This document shows positions 46,547 through 57,330 of a DNA stretch of 64,000 nt, in pieces; the first letter of the stretch is position 1, and every line of letters starts with the position of its first letter. This DNA comes from Parelaphostrongylus tenuis (lineage: Eukaryota > Nematoda > Chromadorea > Rhabditida > Metastrongylidae). The notes beneath the pieces were generated by a model that saw nothing but the letters and a program-made list of their open reading frames with translations, was not told the DNA's origin and made no database searches. The DNA is taken from positions 1-64,000 of the forward strand of contig JAHQIW010007362.1 of assembly GCA_019055375.1 (NCBI GenBank). Direction: 5' to 3'. Position numbers and translations under genes: made by a program.

Positions 46547-48272
46547 ATTTATTCTGTACAGATGAAACAGTACAATAGACGTGATTGTGATGGTTGATGT
46601 TTCGGCTTTTTCGCCTTCTTCAAAGCCTGAAAGAGTCAAATTTGTATGCAAAACACTCACACGAGCACTTTCACAACCAGAGAAGATCAGCCTACGTACC
46701 TTTTTGTTCTATGGTCTGCGAGATGTTATGTGGACCAACCACCCACAGTCTTTCATGGACAAGTACTGTGCGTGAGGAGCGGGGTCACGTATCTTAGTTA
46801 GAAGAACGATCTTAGAAATGGTCCGAAGTCACGAGTTATGACGGGACATTCGTCTTTGCGGCCCCTTTTGGAGCTTTTGGCGTGGATTCAAGGCGCCTCG
46901 GGTGTTTTTCGTGCTGAAATCTTCTGGTCCCGAGCGAGTATAGTGACTCTGACCCCAAAATCATCCCTGTTGTGTATCCATATTTTGTGCGCCCCTAACG
47001 TAGTTTTTGAGTCATTATTACGTGATCCAGCTAGGTGTTCTTCTATGCGAATGTAAAGCGGTCTTCCAGTTTCGCCGATATATTGATATCCACACGTTTT
47101 GCAAGAGATCAGGTATACTGTACCTGAATTCACGCAATCCCCGTCTTTACCGTTTGGGCATACTATGCAATTTTTTGTGGAACAGAGACGATTGTATAGG
47201 CGATTAAAGACTAAGTGACGTTTGAGAGTATCGGTGGTACTTGGATCACGGCAACCAATTCCTCTAGACCTACCCTTTTCAAATATCTCTCTCTAGCTGT
47301 ACTTGCTTTGTCTGAAATGAATGGTAGGATGAACGGGATCTTATTGTAATTGCTTCTGTCGTTTGAGTGCTTAACCTAATCCCTGATGTGTTACACTTCG
47401 TAGCCATTGGAGATAGCTATTTTGCGTGCCAAGTTCAATGATTCTTCGTTCTCCTCTCTTCCCATGCACACGTCGGAGGCTAAGCGGAACTTGTTTCTTG
47501 TAAGTGATCGCTTGGTGTGATAAGGGCGAAAGGAGAGATAATGAACCAAGATGTTTCTACCACTCGATTTATATACCACTTTGTGGTGTGGCCATTTTTG
47601 AAAACCTTAACTTGAATCTTGAGGAATGTAAGCCAATCTTTTTGGGGTTTATCTCGGGTGGACTTATGTACTGCAATTTTGTGTTGAACAATTCAAAGCA
47701 TTTGCTCATGTCCTCTTGTATTGAATATACGACAAAGCAGTCGCCAATATATCTGCAATAGAGTGGTGGCCAGAAATTGAGTACGGGGGCTTCGAGTACG
47801 GGGGGGCCAGTCGTTGTCCCATGGCCAATCCTCTAAGTTGTTTGTAACATGTTCCGCACCATCTGAACACTGAGCAGTTTAAGAAGTTCTTCAAGAGGTC
47901 CATAAGCTGCTGAGTTGAGAAGCCATGCATATTTATTGCTCCTTCATGTTGCATAAGGATTTCGTAGGTGGCTTGTAGTGTGGAATCATCCCAAAAGTTT
48001 GTCTGAAGAGAAGTTACGTCGAATCATTCCATAACGCGTGCGCTGTTGGGGTGCGTATTACGTAGATGATCCAGAAACGTTTGGTGCTGGTGAAGTGGGC
48101 CGGGATGTGTCTTAATAAGTGGACGAGTATGAGACTTATAAACCAAGTTATTCTGCCCGTTGGTTCTCCACAAAACTGGCAATGGGTCTCTCTTGAACTT
48201 TGAAAGATCGGTAGGGACCAAATCATCAGTAGAAGTTAACTTGTGAGTCTTTATGTGTAGATATAGGGCGGG
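46547..48272 (-). pseudogene. Penelope-like element P4: reverse transcriptase, GIY-YIG endonuclease and 3' region
   Basis: Read on minus from 48272: LYLHIKTHKLTSTDDLVPTD, LVYKSHTRPLIKTHPG, NTHPNSARVME, a stop, FDVTSLQTNF (motif A), GFSTQQLMDLLKNF, RWCGTCYKQLRGLAMGQRLA (motif B), motif C CRYIGDCFVV (about 47745; usually YIDD, so the first catalytic Asp is Gly), then GRNILVHYLSFRPYHTKRS, EESLNLARKIAISNGYEV, and the endonuclease NSGTVYLISCKTCGYQYIGE with TGRPLYIRIEEHLAGSR (47130-47030) and KISARKTPEA. The C-terminal tail ends near 46800. The 3' region follows to 46547. It is interrupted by a SINE at 48273-48577 and by RTE copy 3. It is dead through stops, frame changes and the motif C change. 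Confidence 0.9.
46592..46637 (-). ncRNA. Hammerhead-like motif in PLE P4
   Basis: Minus strand GGCTTTGAAGAAGGCGAAAA, then AGCCGAAACATC. The GGC/GCC stem II is intact and GAAAC is present, but the first core box reads TTGAAGA instead of CTGAAGA and the downstream triplet is unclear. Confidence 0.35.
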
Positions 48273-48588
48273 TTAAGAGCTCATGTGGCGCAGTGGTTAG
48301 AGGTGCTCTGCGTCGCACACGAGGTCAATGGTTCGATCTCGCACTCATGACTCACCAAGCCATCCATCCCTCCGGGTCGGTAAACTGGTACCAGACTGGT
48401 CTCAGGCTTGTCTGGGAGGATGAGCAGCACTGGCTCCGCTAAGCGGTAGGTCGCCGCGAGTCATTGTAAAGACCAGATATGCATTCATTCACCTCACACG
48501 AAATTATAAATTGAAGACGAATGCATGGCGCATCTCTGAGGGATTGATCAACGCCGAGAGCTTTGTCTTTATCTTCTTATAGGGAGGG
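48262..48588. repeat. SINE target-site duplication pair
   Basis: TATAGGGCGGG at 48262-48272 and TATAGGGAGGG at 48578-48588. Removing the SINE and one copy restores the PLE reading through the motif CPSLYLHIKTHKL. Confidence 0.85.
48273..48577 (+). repeat. tRNA-derived SINE inserted in PLE P4
   Basis: A 305-bp copy with A box ATGTGGCGCAGTGGTTAGAG and B box ATGGTTCGATCTC at tRNA spacing, body CACCAAGCCATCCATCCC and GTACCAGACTGGTCT, and 3' end GATCAACGCCGAGAGCTTTG. The head resembles a tRNA closely enough to act as a Pol III promoter. It is flanked by an 11-bp duplication with one mismatch. Three sibling copies or fragments lie at 9.4, 18.8 and 51 kb. Confidence 0.9.
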
Positions 48589-48905
48589 ACATGATGATTG
48601 GCCAATTTTGAACTGTATAATTATGGATGGTTTTGAACCTGCTGCTCTTGCCAATCGGGCCCACTCCATATTTGATTTTCGATACTGACTTCGAAATTCC
48701 TTCACATACGATGGACAGTATAGGGAGCTGTCTTTTAAATGTCTTTCCGTCATACTGACATCCAATTGACGAGGAATTACAACAAACTCTCCGCCTTTAT
48801 CACTAACTGATAGTCTAATAGTCTTAGATCTTAATAGTTCTCGAACCTTCCGTAAACCACATTTTTGTGTGGCTGTGAGGTTGGGACTTAGCTCTCAACG
48901 ACGAT
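48578..48905 (-). pseudogene. Penelope-like element P4, N-terminal portion
   Basis: Upstream continuation of P4 on minus: KVRELLRSKTIRLSVSDKGG, EFVVIPRQLDVSMTERHLKD, SSLYCPSYVKEFRSQYRKSN, then GSKPSIIIQFKIGQSSCPSL, directly adjoining the SINE. The DKGG block is the conserved N-terminal PLE motif. Beyond 48905 the alignment is lost. Sequence up to about 49140 may still be PLE. Confidence 0.8.
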
Positions 48906-49229
48906 AGTGTATGAGAGTTTTGAAAGTATCGGTCGAAAAATTGCGAAAATTGCAAACAACTTCATCGTTGGGTTCATGTTATGTGAAAAACACTCGAGGG
49001 AAAGGAGGTGTCGGAATCGTTCCTATTTCTTGATTTTATTCCTTGTGCAATGTGTCCAACTTTGCTCTATAACGCAGTTGATCTCAAAGTTAGTGCAGAC
49101 TGCACGCGATCCTACTTAGGGTTTCGGTGGAAATGGGCTGCACTGGTGAGAAGCCTGAACTCAGTTCTAATACTGAGCACGTCCCCTCAGGAAGAGTCAT
49201 GCCTCCTAATACGTCTCTTCCTCCTTATG

Positions 49230-50200
49230 TGTCTGTGTCCTGTGCGTGCCTAGTGAGGGGTATTTGGTTAAGAATTACGTTTATCGACTAGGTGTTCTTT
49301 GATACGGAAATAGAGTGGCCTATCCGTTTTCCAATATACTCGCCGCCGCAAGATTTGCAAGAGATCAAGCAAACTGTACCATTACTCATTCAATCACCGT
49401 CTTCACCGCTAGGGCAAATCATGCACTTTTCTGCTCGTACATAGACGATCGTTTAAGTGATTACGGACTAGCTGACGCTTAAGATTAATCGGTGATGTTC
49501 AATCATCGCAACCAAATCATCCAAGCCTCCCCTTCTCAACCAACGTCTATCAACTATACCTATTTAGTTTGAAATGAATAGAGGCACAAACGGGACCTTA
49601 TTTTTTGCTGAAATCTTCGTTTGGAGGGACGCGATCTTCTCTGAACTTATTCCGGTGAGTTACATTTTCGTAGCCATTACAAACGGCTATTTACGGGCGA
49701 ATTCTACGGATTCCAACTTCTGCTCTGTTACATTACATACATGGTCCTGAGCAAATTATGTTTTCTAAAAGCGCCTTTTTTAACGTGCAAGGGGTGAGAC
49801 AAGAGGTAATGAACCAGGCTCTTTTTGCTACTTGTCTTCCGGTACTAATTTGTGATGTAGCGTTTTCGGATAGTTTTACATGGACGTCAGGAAAGGGAAG
49901 CGAATATTTCTAAGATGTCTCACAAGTAAATTTCATGTACTGTGACTATTCATTCAACAATCCAAAACATCTGTCCCCATCTTATTGTGTTGAGCAGATG
50001 ACAAAGTAATCGTCAATGCATCTACAGCAGAGAAAAGGCAGGAGACTAAGACTCCACTTCAGACATGAAGGCAATAGCTAGATCCAGACCACTCGCTGAC
50101 TCTTTGCCAACCCTCTCTTTTGTGCAGTATAATTTTCAAACCATCTAAAAAGAGAGCATTTTAGCCTTCGTGGAGATTTTAGCCACTATTGATCCTTAGA
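49230..50200 (-). pseudogene. Penelope-like element P5, C-terminal half
   Basis: Read on minus: RGLAKSQRVV (motif B remnant), CRCIDDYFVICSTQ (motif C, both Asp kept, about 50020), RCFGLLNE, SLPFPDVHVKLSENATSQ, RAWFITSCLTPCTLKKALLE, then after frame changes INLKRQLVRNHLNDRLCTS, a GIY-YIG remnant and TDRPLYFRIKEHLVDKRN (about 49330). Several stops. It abuts P6, which points the opposite way, near 50210. Confidence 0.8.
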
Positions 50201-50484
50201 AGTAAATATTCTCGCGCATAAGCGTAAGACGTCGGCACGCAAAGTACTTGAGGTATTTTAGATTCACACCAAATATCCTAATATGAATCGTAGAGACGAG
50301 TGCTTCTCATCACGCATAATTTGACGCCATACCTTCGATCGATTTTTATGGATCCGAACCAGTCACACACCTCGCCCATGTAAGATGTAGTGTTGCTGCT
50401 TTACATACATAGTGGACAAAAAACCATTAAAGCAGTGAATCAATTAAAGCTGATTACTTCACGATTTTAACATAAATATATACT

Positions 50485-50868
50485 TGGCATATTGAAATAT
50501 GAGCTGTGGTCTTAAGAAAACACTAGAAACGAGAGATATGATATGTTGCATTATTAGACAGAGCAATCGTGTGTACAACACTCTGTATTCGGTGACAATT
50601 TCACAGGACATAGAGTGTAAAACGTCGTCATCGTTAGCTTTTAGTGTGGGGACTGGAGCACCCACACAGGATTGGCAAAGGCGAGAAATGGTAACTGCCC
50701 GACCCAACGAGTCCGCAAGGTCGAAACACGTTTATCGGACTCTGTAAGTCAGCCCATTTCAACAGACCGCATGATGTGAGTGGCTTGAAAACTATTATTC
50801 ATCAAATTAAAATTTGAGCTGTGGTCTTGAGAAAACACTCGAGATGAAAGATTTTGATATAGTTTAAA
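50485..50868 (+). repeat. R1 repeat inserted in PLE P6
   Basis: It matches the right half of the 8.7-9.2 kb palindrome (GTGTGGGGACTGGAGCACCC, GGTAACTGCCCGAC). It is flanked by near-identical ~48-bp direct repeats starting TTGAGCTGTGGTCTTGAGAA (about 50490 and 50812), which may be terminal repeats of R1. Confidence 0.65.
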
Positions 50869-50925
50869 GTTCTTTTTTCCCTCTGCTTTGGTTGTGAAAG
50901 CGTTTGGCTCGGTAATTGTACTTCA

Positions 50926-51280
50926 TATATATATATATATATATGTATAAAAGGATAAAGCTCTTGGCGTTGATCAGTCGCTGAGGGTTGCGCCATGCAT
51001 TCGACTTCAATTTTTAGCTTCGTTTGAGGTGAATGAATGCATATCTGGCCTTTACTATGACTCGCGGTGGCCTCCCGCTGAACCGAGTCAGTGCTGCTTA
51101 TCTTCCCAGACAAGCCTGAGACCTGTCTGGTACCAATTTACCGACCCCGGAGGGATGCATGGCTTGGTGAGCCATGAGCGCGAGATCGAACCGTTGACCT
51201 CGTGTGCGACGCAGGGCGCCTCTAATCACTGCGCCACATGCGCTCATATATATCTATATATATAATATATTATATATATA
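50926..51280. repeat. (TA)n tract split by a SINE
   Basis: Alternating AT at about 50926-50945 and again at 51246-51280, on either side of the SINE. The parent PLE lacks this tract. Confidence 0.8.
50949..51245 (-). repeat. tRNA-derived SINE in a TA tract
   Basis: Full length on minus: A box TGGCGCAGTGATTAGAGG, intact B box ACGGTTCGATCTC, body GGCTCACCAAGCCATGCATC, end GATCAACGCCAAGAGCTTTA. The AT repeats on both sides hide any target-site duplication. Confidence 0.85.
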
Positions 51281-51326
51281 TGACTCTTTCAGGCTCTGAA
51301 GAAGGTAAGAGTGCCGCAACGTTAGC
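51281..51326 (+). ncRNA. Hammerhead-like motif in PLE P6
   Basis: GGCTCTGAAGAAGGTAAGAG, then TGCCGCAACGTTAGC. The CTGAAGA box is intact, but the second box is GCAAC in place of GAAAC, which would inactivate a hammerhead. Confidence 0.35.
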
Positions 51327-51361
51327 TACTGACACAATTTTTAATGTACTATTTTGTACAA

Positions 51362-52288
51362 TTCTAATGTTCAATAAATTTCTACAATTCTAATGTTCTC
51401 ATGGACATTAGAAGGGGTAGATATGGGAGTAAAAATTGACGGCCGACTATTAAACCATCTTTACCTTGCTGACGATGTCGTTCTCCTAACACCAAGCATC
51501 AGCCATGCGGAACGAATGTTGACCGATTTCGATAACGCCTGTGGAAAGATAGGTCTTCAACTGAATCTAACGAAAACGATGTTCGTGAGGAACGGATAGG
51601 CTTTAAATGCCCCATTCACGCTCAACGGAACGAAAATCTCCGAATGCTCCAGTTACGTATATCTAGGTCGTGAAATCAACATATGAACGACCTAGCTTCA
51701 GTGTTGAGCAGGAGGAAACGAGCGGCATGGAGAACGTAAGAGCACCGAAGATGTAGTGAAGATGACTAACAACATCCGACTCTGTGCTCACCTTTTCGAC
51801 TCGACGATTATCCCTGTAATAACGTATGCAGCAGAAACCTGGTCGCTACGTAAGCAGGATGAAAGATCACTTGGCGTTATTGAACGCGCCGTCGAAAGGT
51901 TCATGCTAGGAATATTCCGTATCTCACAAATGAGAGAAAGGATCCGAAGTTCCGACCTACGTCAACGATCGAAAATCAGAGACGCCGTTCTACACGCCAG
52001 ATGTCGAAAATAATTTGGGCCCGACACATGATGTGCTTCAACGACAATCGATGGACGAGAGCCGTTACCGACTGCATTTGTCGAGACATCATGCGCTCTG
52101 TAGGAAGACCACCGACCCGCTGGTCAGATTTCTTCACGAAAGCTATAGAAGAAAGATATGTTGCTCAGCAAGTCCCCAGAGCGAGGAGGACCACAAAGCT
52201 ACTCTTGCACGCAATAGAGAAAAATGGAAGTGTTACTGGTACCCGCTCAAGTTACTCGACGATCAACGGGATGACAGGTGATACAGAT
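51362..52288 (+). mobile_element. RTE family A, copy 4, with 12-bp target-site duplication and 5' inversion
   Basis: It contains MGVKIDGRLLNHLYLADDVV (motif C with LADD), SHAERMLTDFDNACGKIGLQ, TMFVRNG then a stop, VYLGREI, AHLFDSTIIPVITYAAETWS, MLGIFRISQMRERI, SKIIWARHMMCFNDNRWTRA and the DDQRDDR end. TATTTTGTACAA occurs at 51350-51361 and 52289-52300. The first ~40 bp are inverted RTE sequence (TTCTAATGTTC) facing the normal ACATTAGAAG start. At least three frame changes. Confidence 0.85.
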
Positions 52289-52370
52289 TATTTTGTACAA
52301 AATAAACGTGTGTTAATAAGCTCATGTTTGCTCAACAAAATAATTACGGAAGTATTCAATCAGTGCAGAG

Positions 52371-52959
52371 TTTAGTTGGTAGTCGGTCTTGAGATGTCCT
52401 GTATTCTTCTCGGCTGAATAAAGACAGTATTTTCATAGCACCTATACATGATGCTGAATCGCCATAGAGAACTTTCCACTGCTTCTATTACCGCTATAGA
52501 GCGCACCATATTTCCAAGATTACCTAGATTCAAAATGAAGGAAGCGGAGAAAGTTCAAGGCACAATGCAAGTGAACATTTATTCATTGAGTTTAATCTCC
52601 AAGGTCAATTAGAGTGCTTTCCCAAATAATTTGCAGTCAGTCTGGCACTATCAGTTTCCGAAAAAAGTGTTTTTAGCCGAAACTTAATCATTATAAAAAA
52701 TGTTCCATCAAATAAATTTAGTTACTAACTGTACTTTTCTTTATTGAAACGTGCATGAGGTTGGTACTTCTTTTCCCTCAAAATCTCATGGCTAACGCTT
52801 CTGCAGCAACCCTTTGTCAGAGCCTATACATATATATCATACCATATCTGATTATTCGGTTAATGTTCTGTATGCACCAGGAATCGAGTAGGAAATGAAA
52901 ACCTCACTTTATTTACAGCTATATGAAAGAGGTCACCGGTTTTGTGTGACACACATTGA
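52371..52959. other. Unassigned sequence
   Basis: Nothing supportable. Confidence 0.3.
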
Positions 52960-53440
52960 AAAATGAACTAAATTCAGACTAGAAGATAAATCCAAGGTGT
53001 CATATCACTTGTTATGCCCAGACCTTCTCCTTTGCTAATCATTTCTGGTCTTTTACGGTTTATCCAAAAGCCTCAAGAGTTTTTCGAGCTGATGTTTTTG
53101 ATTCTTGCTCCAGGATTCTTACTACCACATCAAAGTCCGCATCGCTGTTTTTCTGCTTTGTGCGCCACTACATGTTACTTGCTTGGATGTAGGCTTTCCC
53201 ATCTAAGTGTTCTTTAGAGCGGATCCAGGGTGGTCTCCCTGTCTCGCCACTGCATTCTTTACCGCATGTTGTGCAAGAGATTAGGTATACTGTACTCGAA
53301 CTCATGCAATTTCCTTCTCTACTGTTAGGACATAATACGCAACTGGCAGTCATAGACAGACTGTCGCACAACCGGTTCCGGACTAGTTGGGGACGAAAGC
53401 TCTTAGATGAAATTTTTAGTTTCTCATAGAGTGTTGCAGA
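52960..53440 (-). pseudogene. Penelope-like element GIY-YIG fragment (P7)
   Basis: Minus strand: RPQLVRNRLCDSLSMTASC, REGNCMSSSTVYLISCTTCG (YLI strand of GIY-YIG), ECSGETGRPPWIRSKEHLDG, then after frame changes DADFDVVVRILEQESKTSA and LEAFWINRKRPEMISKGEGL. The reverse transcriptase and 3' region are absent. Confidence 0.8.
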
Positions 53441-53477
53441 TCACTGTTTAAGCTAATTACAAAAATTTTTTGCTCAA

Positions 53478-53850
53478 TGTAGAGTGGTGTGCAAAAACCA
53501 CTCTACATTATTGGGTTTATTGCAACATCATACCACCACAAAAGGCGGTCAAAGAAAATGAATGCTGAATGATTATTGAAACCCAATATCTGACAGCAAA
53601 AGTGAGTTTAATGCCGCTAATTACTGCCCACGCCAGACCGTAGACGGTTTGCTGTTGACAGATAACGCGTTTCAGCGTAGAAAGAATGGTATCAAAACGA
53701 GCGTTGGTAGTACAACAGTTCAGCACGCGCTCCCGGAAAGAGTGTGATGTGGGCTCGATGCTCAAGTTTTTGCACACCTCTCCACATTATTAGGCTTATT
53801 GTAACATCATACCACCGTAATAGGCGCTCAAATAAAATGAATTCTGACTC
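53478..53850. repeat. Hairpin and 75-bp direct repeats around a GC-richer core
   Basis: The hairpin AATGTAGAGTGG / CCACTCTACATT (about 53479-53513) is separated by TGTGCAAAAA. The block from CTACATTATTGGGTTTATTG through CAACATCATACCACC (53505-53575) recurs at 53780-53850 as CCACATTATTAGGCTTATTG. The ~190 bp between reads, on minus, NARFDTILSTLKRVICQQQ in an 86-codon frame with unusually GC-rich codons. Possibly a small DNA element with captured sequence. Confidence 0.5.
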
Positions 53851-53859
53851 TTGTGTTTA

Positions 53860-55959
53860 CATGTCAAGAAACCACTTTTGGCCAGTACCAACTTCAAGGG
53901 GAGGTCGTTTCTGTGATTCGAATTTTTGTGATCAAACAGTGATCAATTTCTGCTCGGCGCTTCTCTTACCGCAGTACCGCCACTAGGTAAACTGGTGCGG
54001 AAAGCAATTTTTATTCCATTTGTAAACATGAAGAATAACTTTGGTATTCAATGCCGGTCGTGCAGTTTGTTCTAAGCAGACATTCTACCAAATTTAACTA
54101 CTGTTTAGGAGAAATCAGGAGAGATTGAGTCATTCTAAAAGAAATGTCCTCCAGATAATGCAGGTCTTGACCCCTGACCCAACAATCGTATAGGAAAACA
54201 AAGGTACAAGTGGACATTCTCGAGAAGTCTAACAAAATGTGTAAGCACAGTTAAGTATGATGCGCATCGATTTTCAATTATAGCGTCGCAATATTATTAA
54301 CAAAATTTGTAAGTGCATAGGCAACCCAAAAATTGCTGTGTAGGATTAGCTCTCCGTTCTTAGTCGACTATAGTTGCGAGCAGTTAAGGGCAAGCTAGCA
54401 TGATTTATTGCAATCACTGCTAGCGTTTTTTTAGAATCTGTTCTTCTAAAGCAGAGTTTCATAAGTGCGCTTGGTCCGTTGAAAAAAAGGCAGGGAGAAC
54501 GGGACTTTATTTTCAATAGACCTATAGTCTCGCAGCGTCATTTCTCCTCCAAATCTAAATCAGTAATCTGCCACCGGATCGCAGCCATCAAAAATGGCTG
54601 CTTCTCTCACTAAGCATCCAGTCATGTTAAGATGACATTACTCAGTTTTTTGGAGCATGGTTTAAATTTAAATTCAACCGCATAAAAGTGAAATAACTAA
54701 AGGTGGATTGTGAAATGTGCATAACCGAGAAGCTAGTCTGCCCTAAGTGTCACCTTTGCAATAACTGTCTTCTTTCTACAACTTCTCCTCCTCAAAAAGG
54801 CTCGAGCAGCATTGACAGAAGATAGGATGGAAAGCGAAACTACAAGATAAAAACGTTTCCGAGAACTGTTCAGCAAATGTCAAAATTGCAAGAAAGTAGC
54901 ACATTACACTGTAGAGTCCCCCTTATTGAGAGATCTTTGCCCGCTTAGACGCGAAGTCACATGACAGACCTAGGTGGTGAATGGAGAAATTAATGCTAAC
55001 CAAGCACAAACTTGCGTCTCGCAAAGGCATAGCTTGATTTAGGAGATAGACACTCTACTTCAGCAGTGCGAATATGAATGACCTTCATTTCTGCAAACAG
55101 AGCAGGTCAAAAGCTTACAATCATGCTACTATGGGTACGTGAGAACCGGTTTAAATTGGCTTCAACAAATAAGCTCTTCAATGCCTCTTCTTCTTCGAGA
55201 TAGACAAGCTTCTCGTGAGTATCCACCACTACGTTCGGAGCTCAGAAAATTATATGCTGGATTATAAGAAGAAGGATAAATTAGGACCTTCAAATTTTGA
55301 AAGGGTTCCTGGTACGGTGGCGTGTGGTGGGGTGAGTACATTGAGGTAGCTCAAATCTCAAGACCAAATTTGGTTTCAGAAATAGGAGCGGACTGAAGTG
55401 ACGATCCTTGCATACAACTCTTTTGTAGAAAATCTCCCAATGGTAATAGACCTGATAAGTTATTCAGAAAAATTTATTCCTTTTTAGAGGTTGTTACGAG
55501 AGGCATTGTCGCGAGAAATGGACTTAGAAGAACATCTAAAGAGAGTCGCATTGGGGCACACGGACTAGAGTGAACGAAGAGGGTGAGAAGCTCTAAATAA
55601 ATTAGAGCCATCGAAACCATTCCTGAAAGCTTATGATTTGAAAGGCCTCACTCTCAACTTTGAATGTGGGAGTCTCTCAATGAACAGTATTTACCGAAAT
55701 CAAGCACATCTCAATGAATCGAAAGCCTTGCTTACCCGATGCCTCTATTAAATCATAATTTTATACGGGATTAGACCGCCTCACTCGCACATCATATCAA
55801 TTATCCTGAAAAGGAGAGAAAGCTTGTGAATATGAACAACGAAAACTTAGAGCTACAATAACTGCAGCACATGTCCAAATCATAAGTCGACTTATGGAGA
55901 GATTAAATCATTGACAAAGCGACAAATAATACGACGGGCTCATCCAACATTTTCCGGAT
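53860..55959. other. Unassigned, one weak dispersed repeat
   Basis: A block at 54920-55040 resembles 58505-58640 (AGACCTAGGTGGTGAATG versus GAACCTCCAGGTGATGAATA, then GAAATTAA and ACCAA). No gene is supported. Confidence 0.3.
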
Positions 55960-57330
55960 ACCGTTTTGAGAAGCGGAATGGGCATTCGTGAAGCTCTCCG
56001 GAGCTTCGCCAATAGTAAGAGCAAGACAGTTGCACTCCAACGCTCTGACGGAACAATCACAGCCTCAAAAAAGGCAATGAAAAATTTTACTCACGATTAC
56101 TACTCGGATTTTCTCAATATCTACACCCTCTTACCGTCATATGAAATAAAGGAGAACGAATTAGTTGTTTCACCAATTCTCTCCTTCAAAATCGGACACG
56201 CTGTTTCATCGGTGAGGGATAGAACAACATCTGGTGCAAGCAGTACAAGACCTGAAAGCCTGAAGAACCTCGAGCTAACCCTCAGTAACCAATGGCTCGG
56301 TTCTTCACTTGTTGAGAGCCAGGATGTTCCCATTCAGCACTTAACAATTCTTCGTGAGCTATATCGAACCCGCCAGAATGTAAGATAACCAGTAATTGAA
56401 GTGTCAGCAATACTGTGCCGTTGTTCGAAAAGGGAGACTTTCACGACATAGGCAATTATGGCCCAAACTGCTTGCTATGCGTCATCCAAAAATTTCCACT
56501 CAGCGAAGTTTCACGGAGAGTAAAAAAAAAATTTTCTGCCATACTTTCACAGATTTGGAGGAAGCCTTTAATTTTCGATGAGAACAGAGGTACCCGTAGA
56601 AGCTCTGGAAAGCCAGGATCCTCCCAGTCAGCACTTGGCGATTCTTCATGAGCTATATAGGAGTTTCACCGTCAAGTATCCCCATCCTATGACGATATCA
56701 CTATCGATGTAAGAAGAAGGTTTCGACAAAGCATGAATCTTAAAACATAACATCATGCATGCCATCTTGTATAATTACTCACTACTACCTTCTGAAACGT
56801 TATGTGAACATTAGAATGGGACAACATGAAAGTGGAAATCGCCGGTTGACAATTACACCATCTTGGTTGCGGTGATATCATGCTCGTTCAACACCAGGCA
56901 TCAGCCAGGTGGAACCAGCGTTGGTAAATTTCGAAAGTACTTGTGGAAAGATTGGTCATATATGAAAACTACATTATATGAAAACGATGGTTACGACGAA
57001 CGTATTGGTTTCAAGTAATTCATTTACTCTCAGCAAAATAAATTTCTGCGAATGCTCCAGTAAAGTTTATCAAGGTTTGGCAGTCAACATGATGACCAAT
57101 CTAGCTTCAGCGTTGAGCAGAAGGAAACTTAAGGAGCGATATAGGTGCGTTTAAGAACATTGCAGAATGTAGAGAAGAAAATGAAAAACATTCAACTCCA
57201 TGCCCACGCTTTCATTTCAATGGTTAACCTTGCCTTAACGTATTCTGATGGCACAATATGCTACTCTAAACATGATAAGCTAAATTTTGTATCTGTGTGC
57301 ACGTTAAAAGATGACCACTTCAGTTAAGTT
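55960..57330 (+). pseudogene. RTE family A-like, old decayed copy 5
   Basis: Plus strand: SGMGIREALRSFANSKSKTV, ALQRSDGTITASKKAMKNF, HDYYSDFLNIYTLLPSYEI, GASSTRPESLKNLELTL, LFEKGDFHDIGNYGPNCLLC (56415), DLEEAFNF (motif A remnant, 56555), LAILHELYRSFTVK, then scattered matches ending ALSRRKL, ERYRCV and a break near 57260. Motif C is not recognisable. Internal deletions remove part of the fingers. It is more diverged than the other family A copies. Confidence 0.75.

Larger units (their letters stand above)
50220..52370 (+). mobile_element. Penelope-like element P6 3' end carrying three insertions
   Basis: PLE pieces on plus: C-terminal codons (NMNRRDECLLITHNLTPYL across a frame change) and untranslated region (50220-50462), AGTTCTTTTTTCCCTCTGCTT with GGTTGTGAAAGCGTTTGG (50868-50930), the motif TGACTCTTTCAGGCTCTGAA (51281-51361), and the tail TACAAAATAAACGTGTG onward (52289-52370). 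They are colinear with P2 and P3 once R1 (50485-50868), a SINE (50949-51245) and RTE copy 4 (51362-52288) are removed. Confidence 0.8.
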
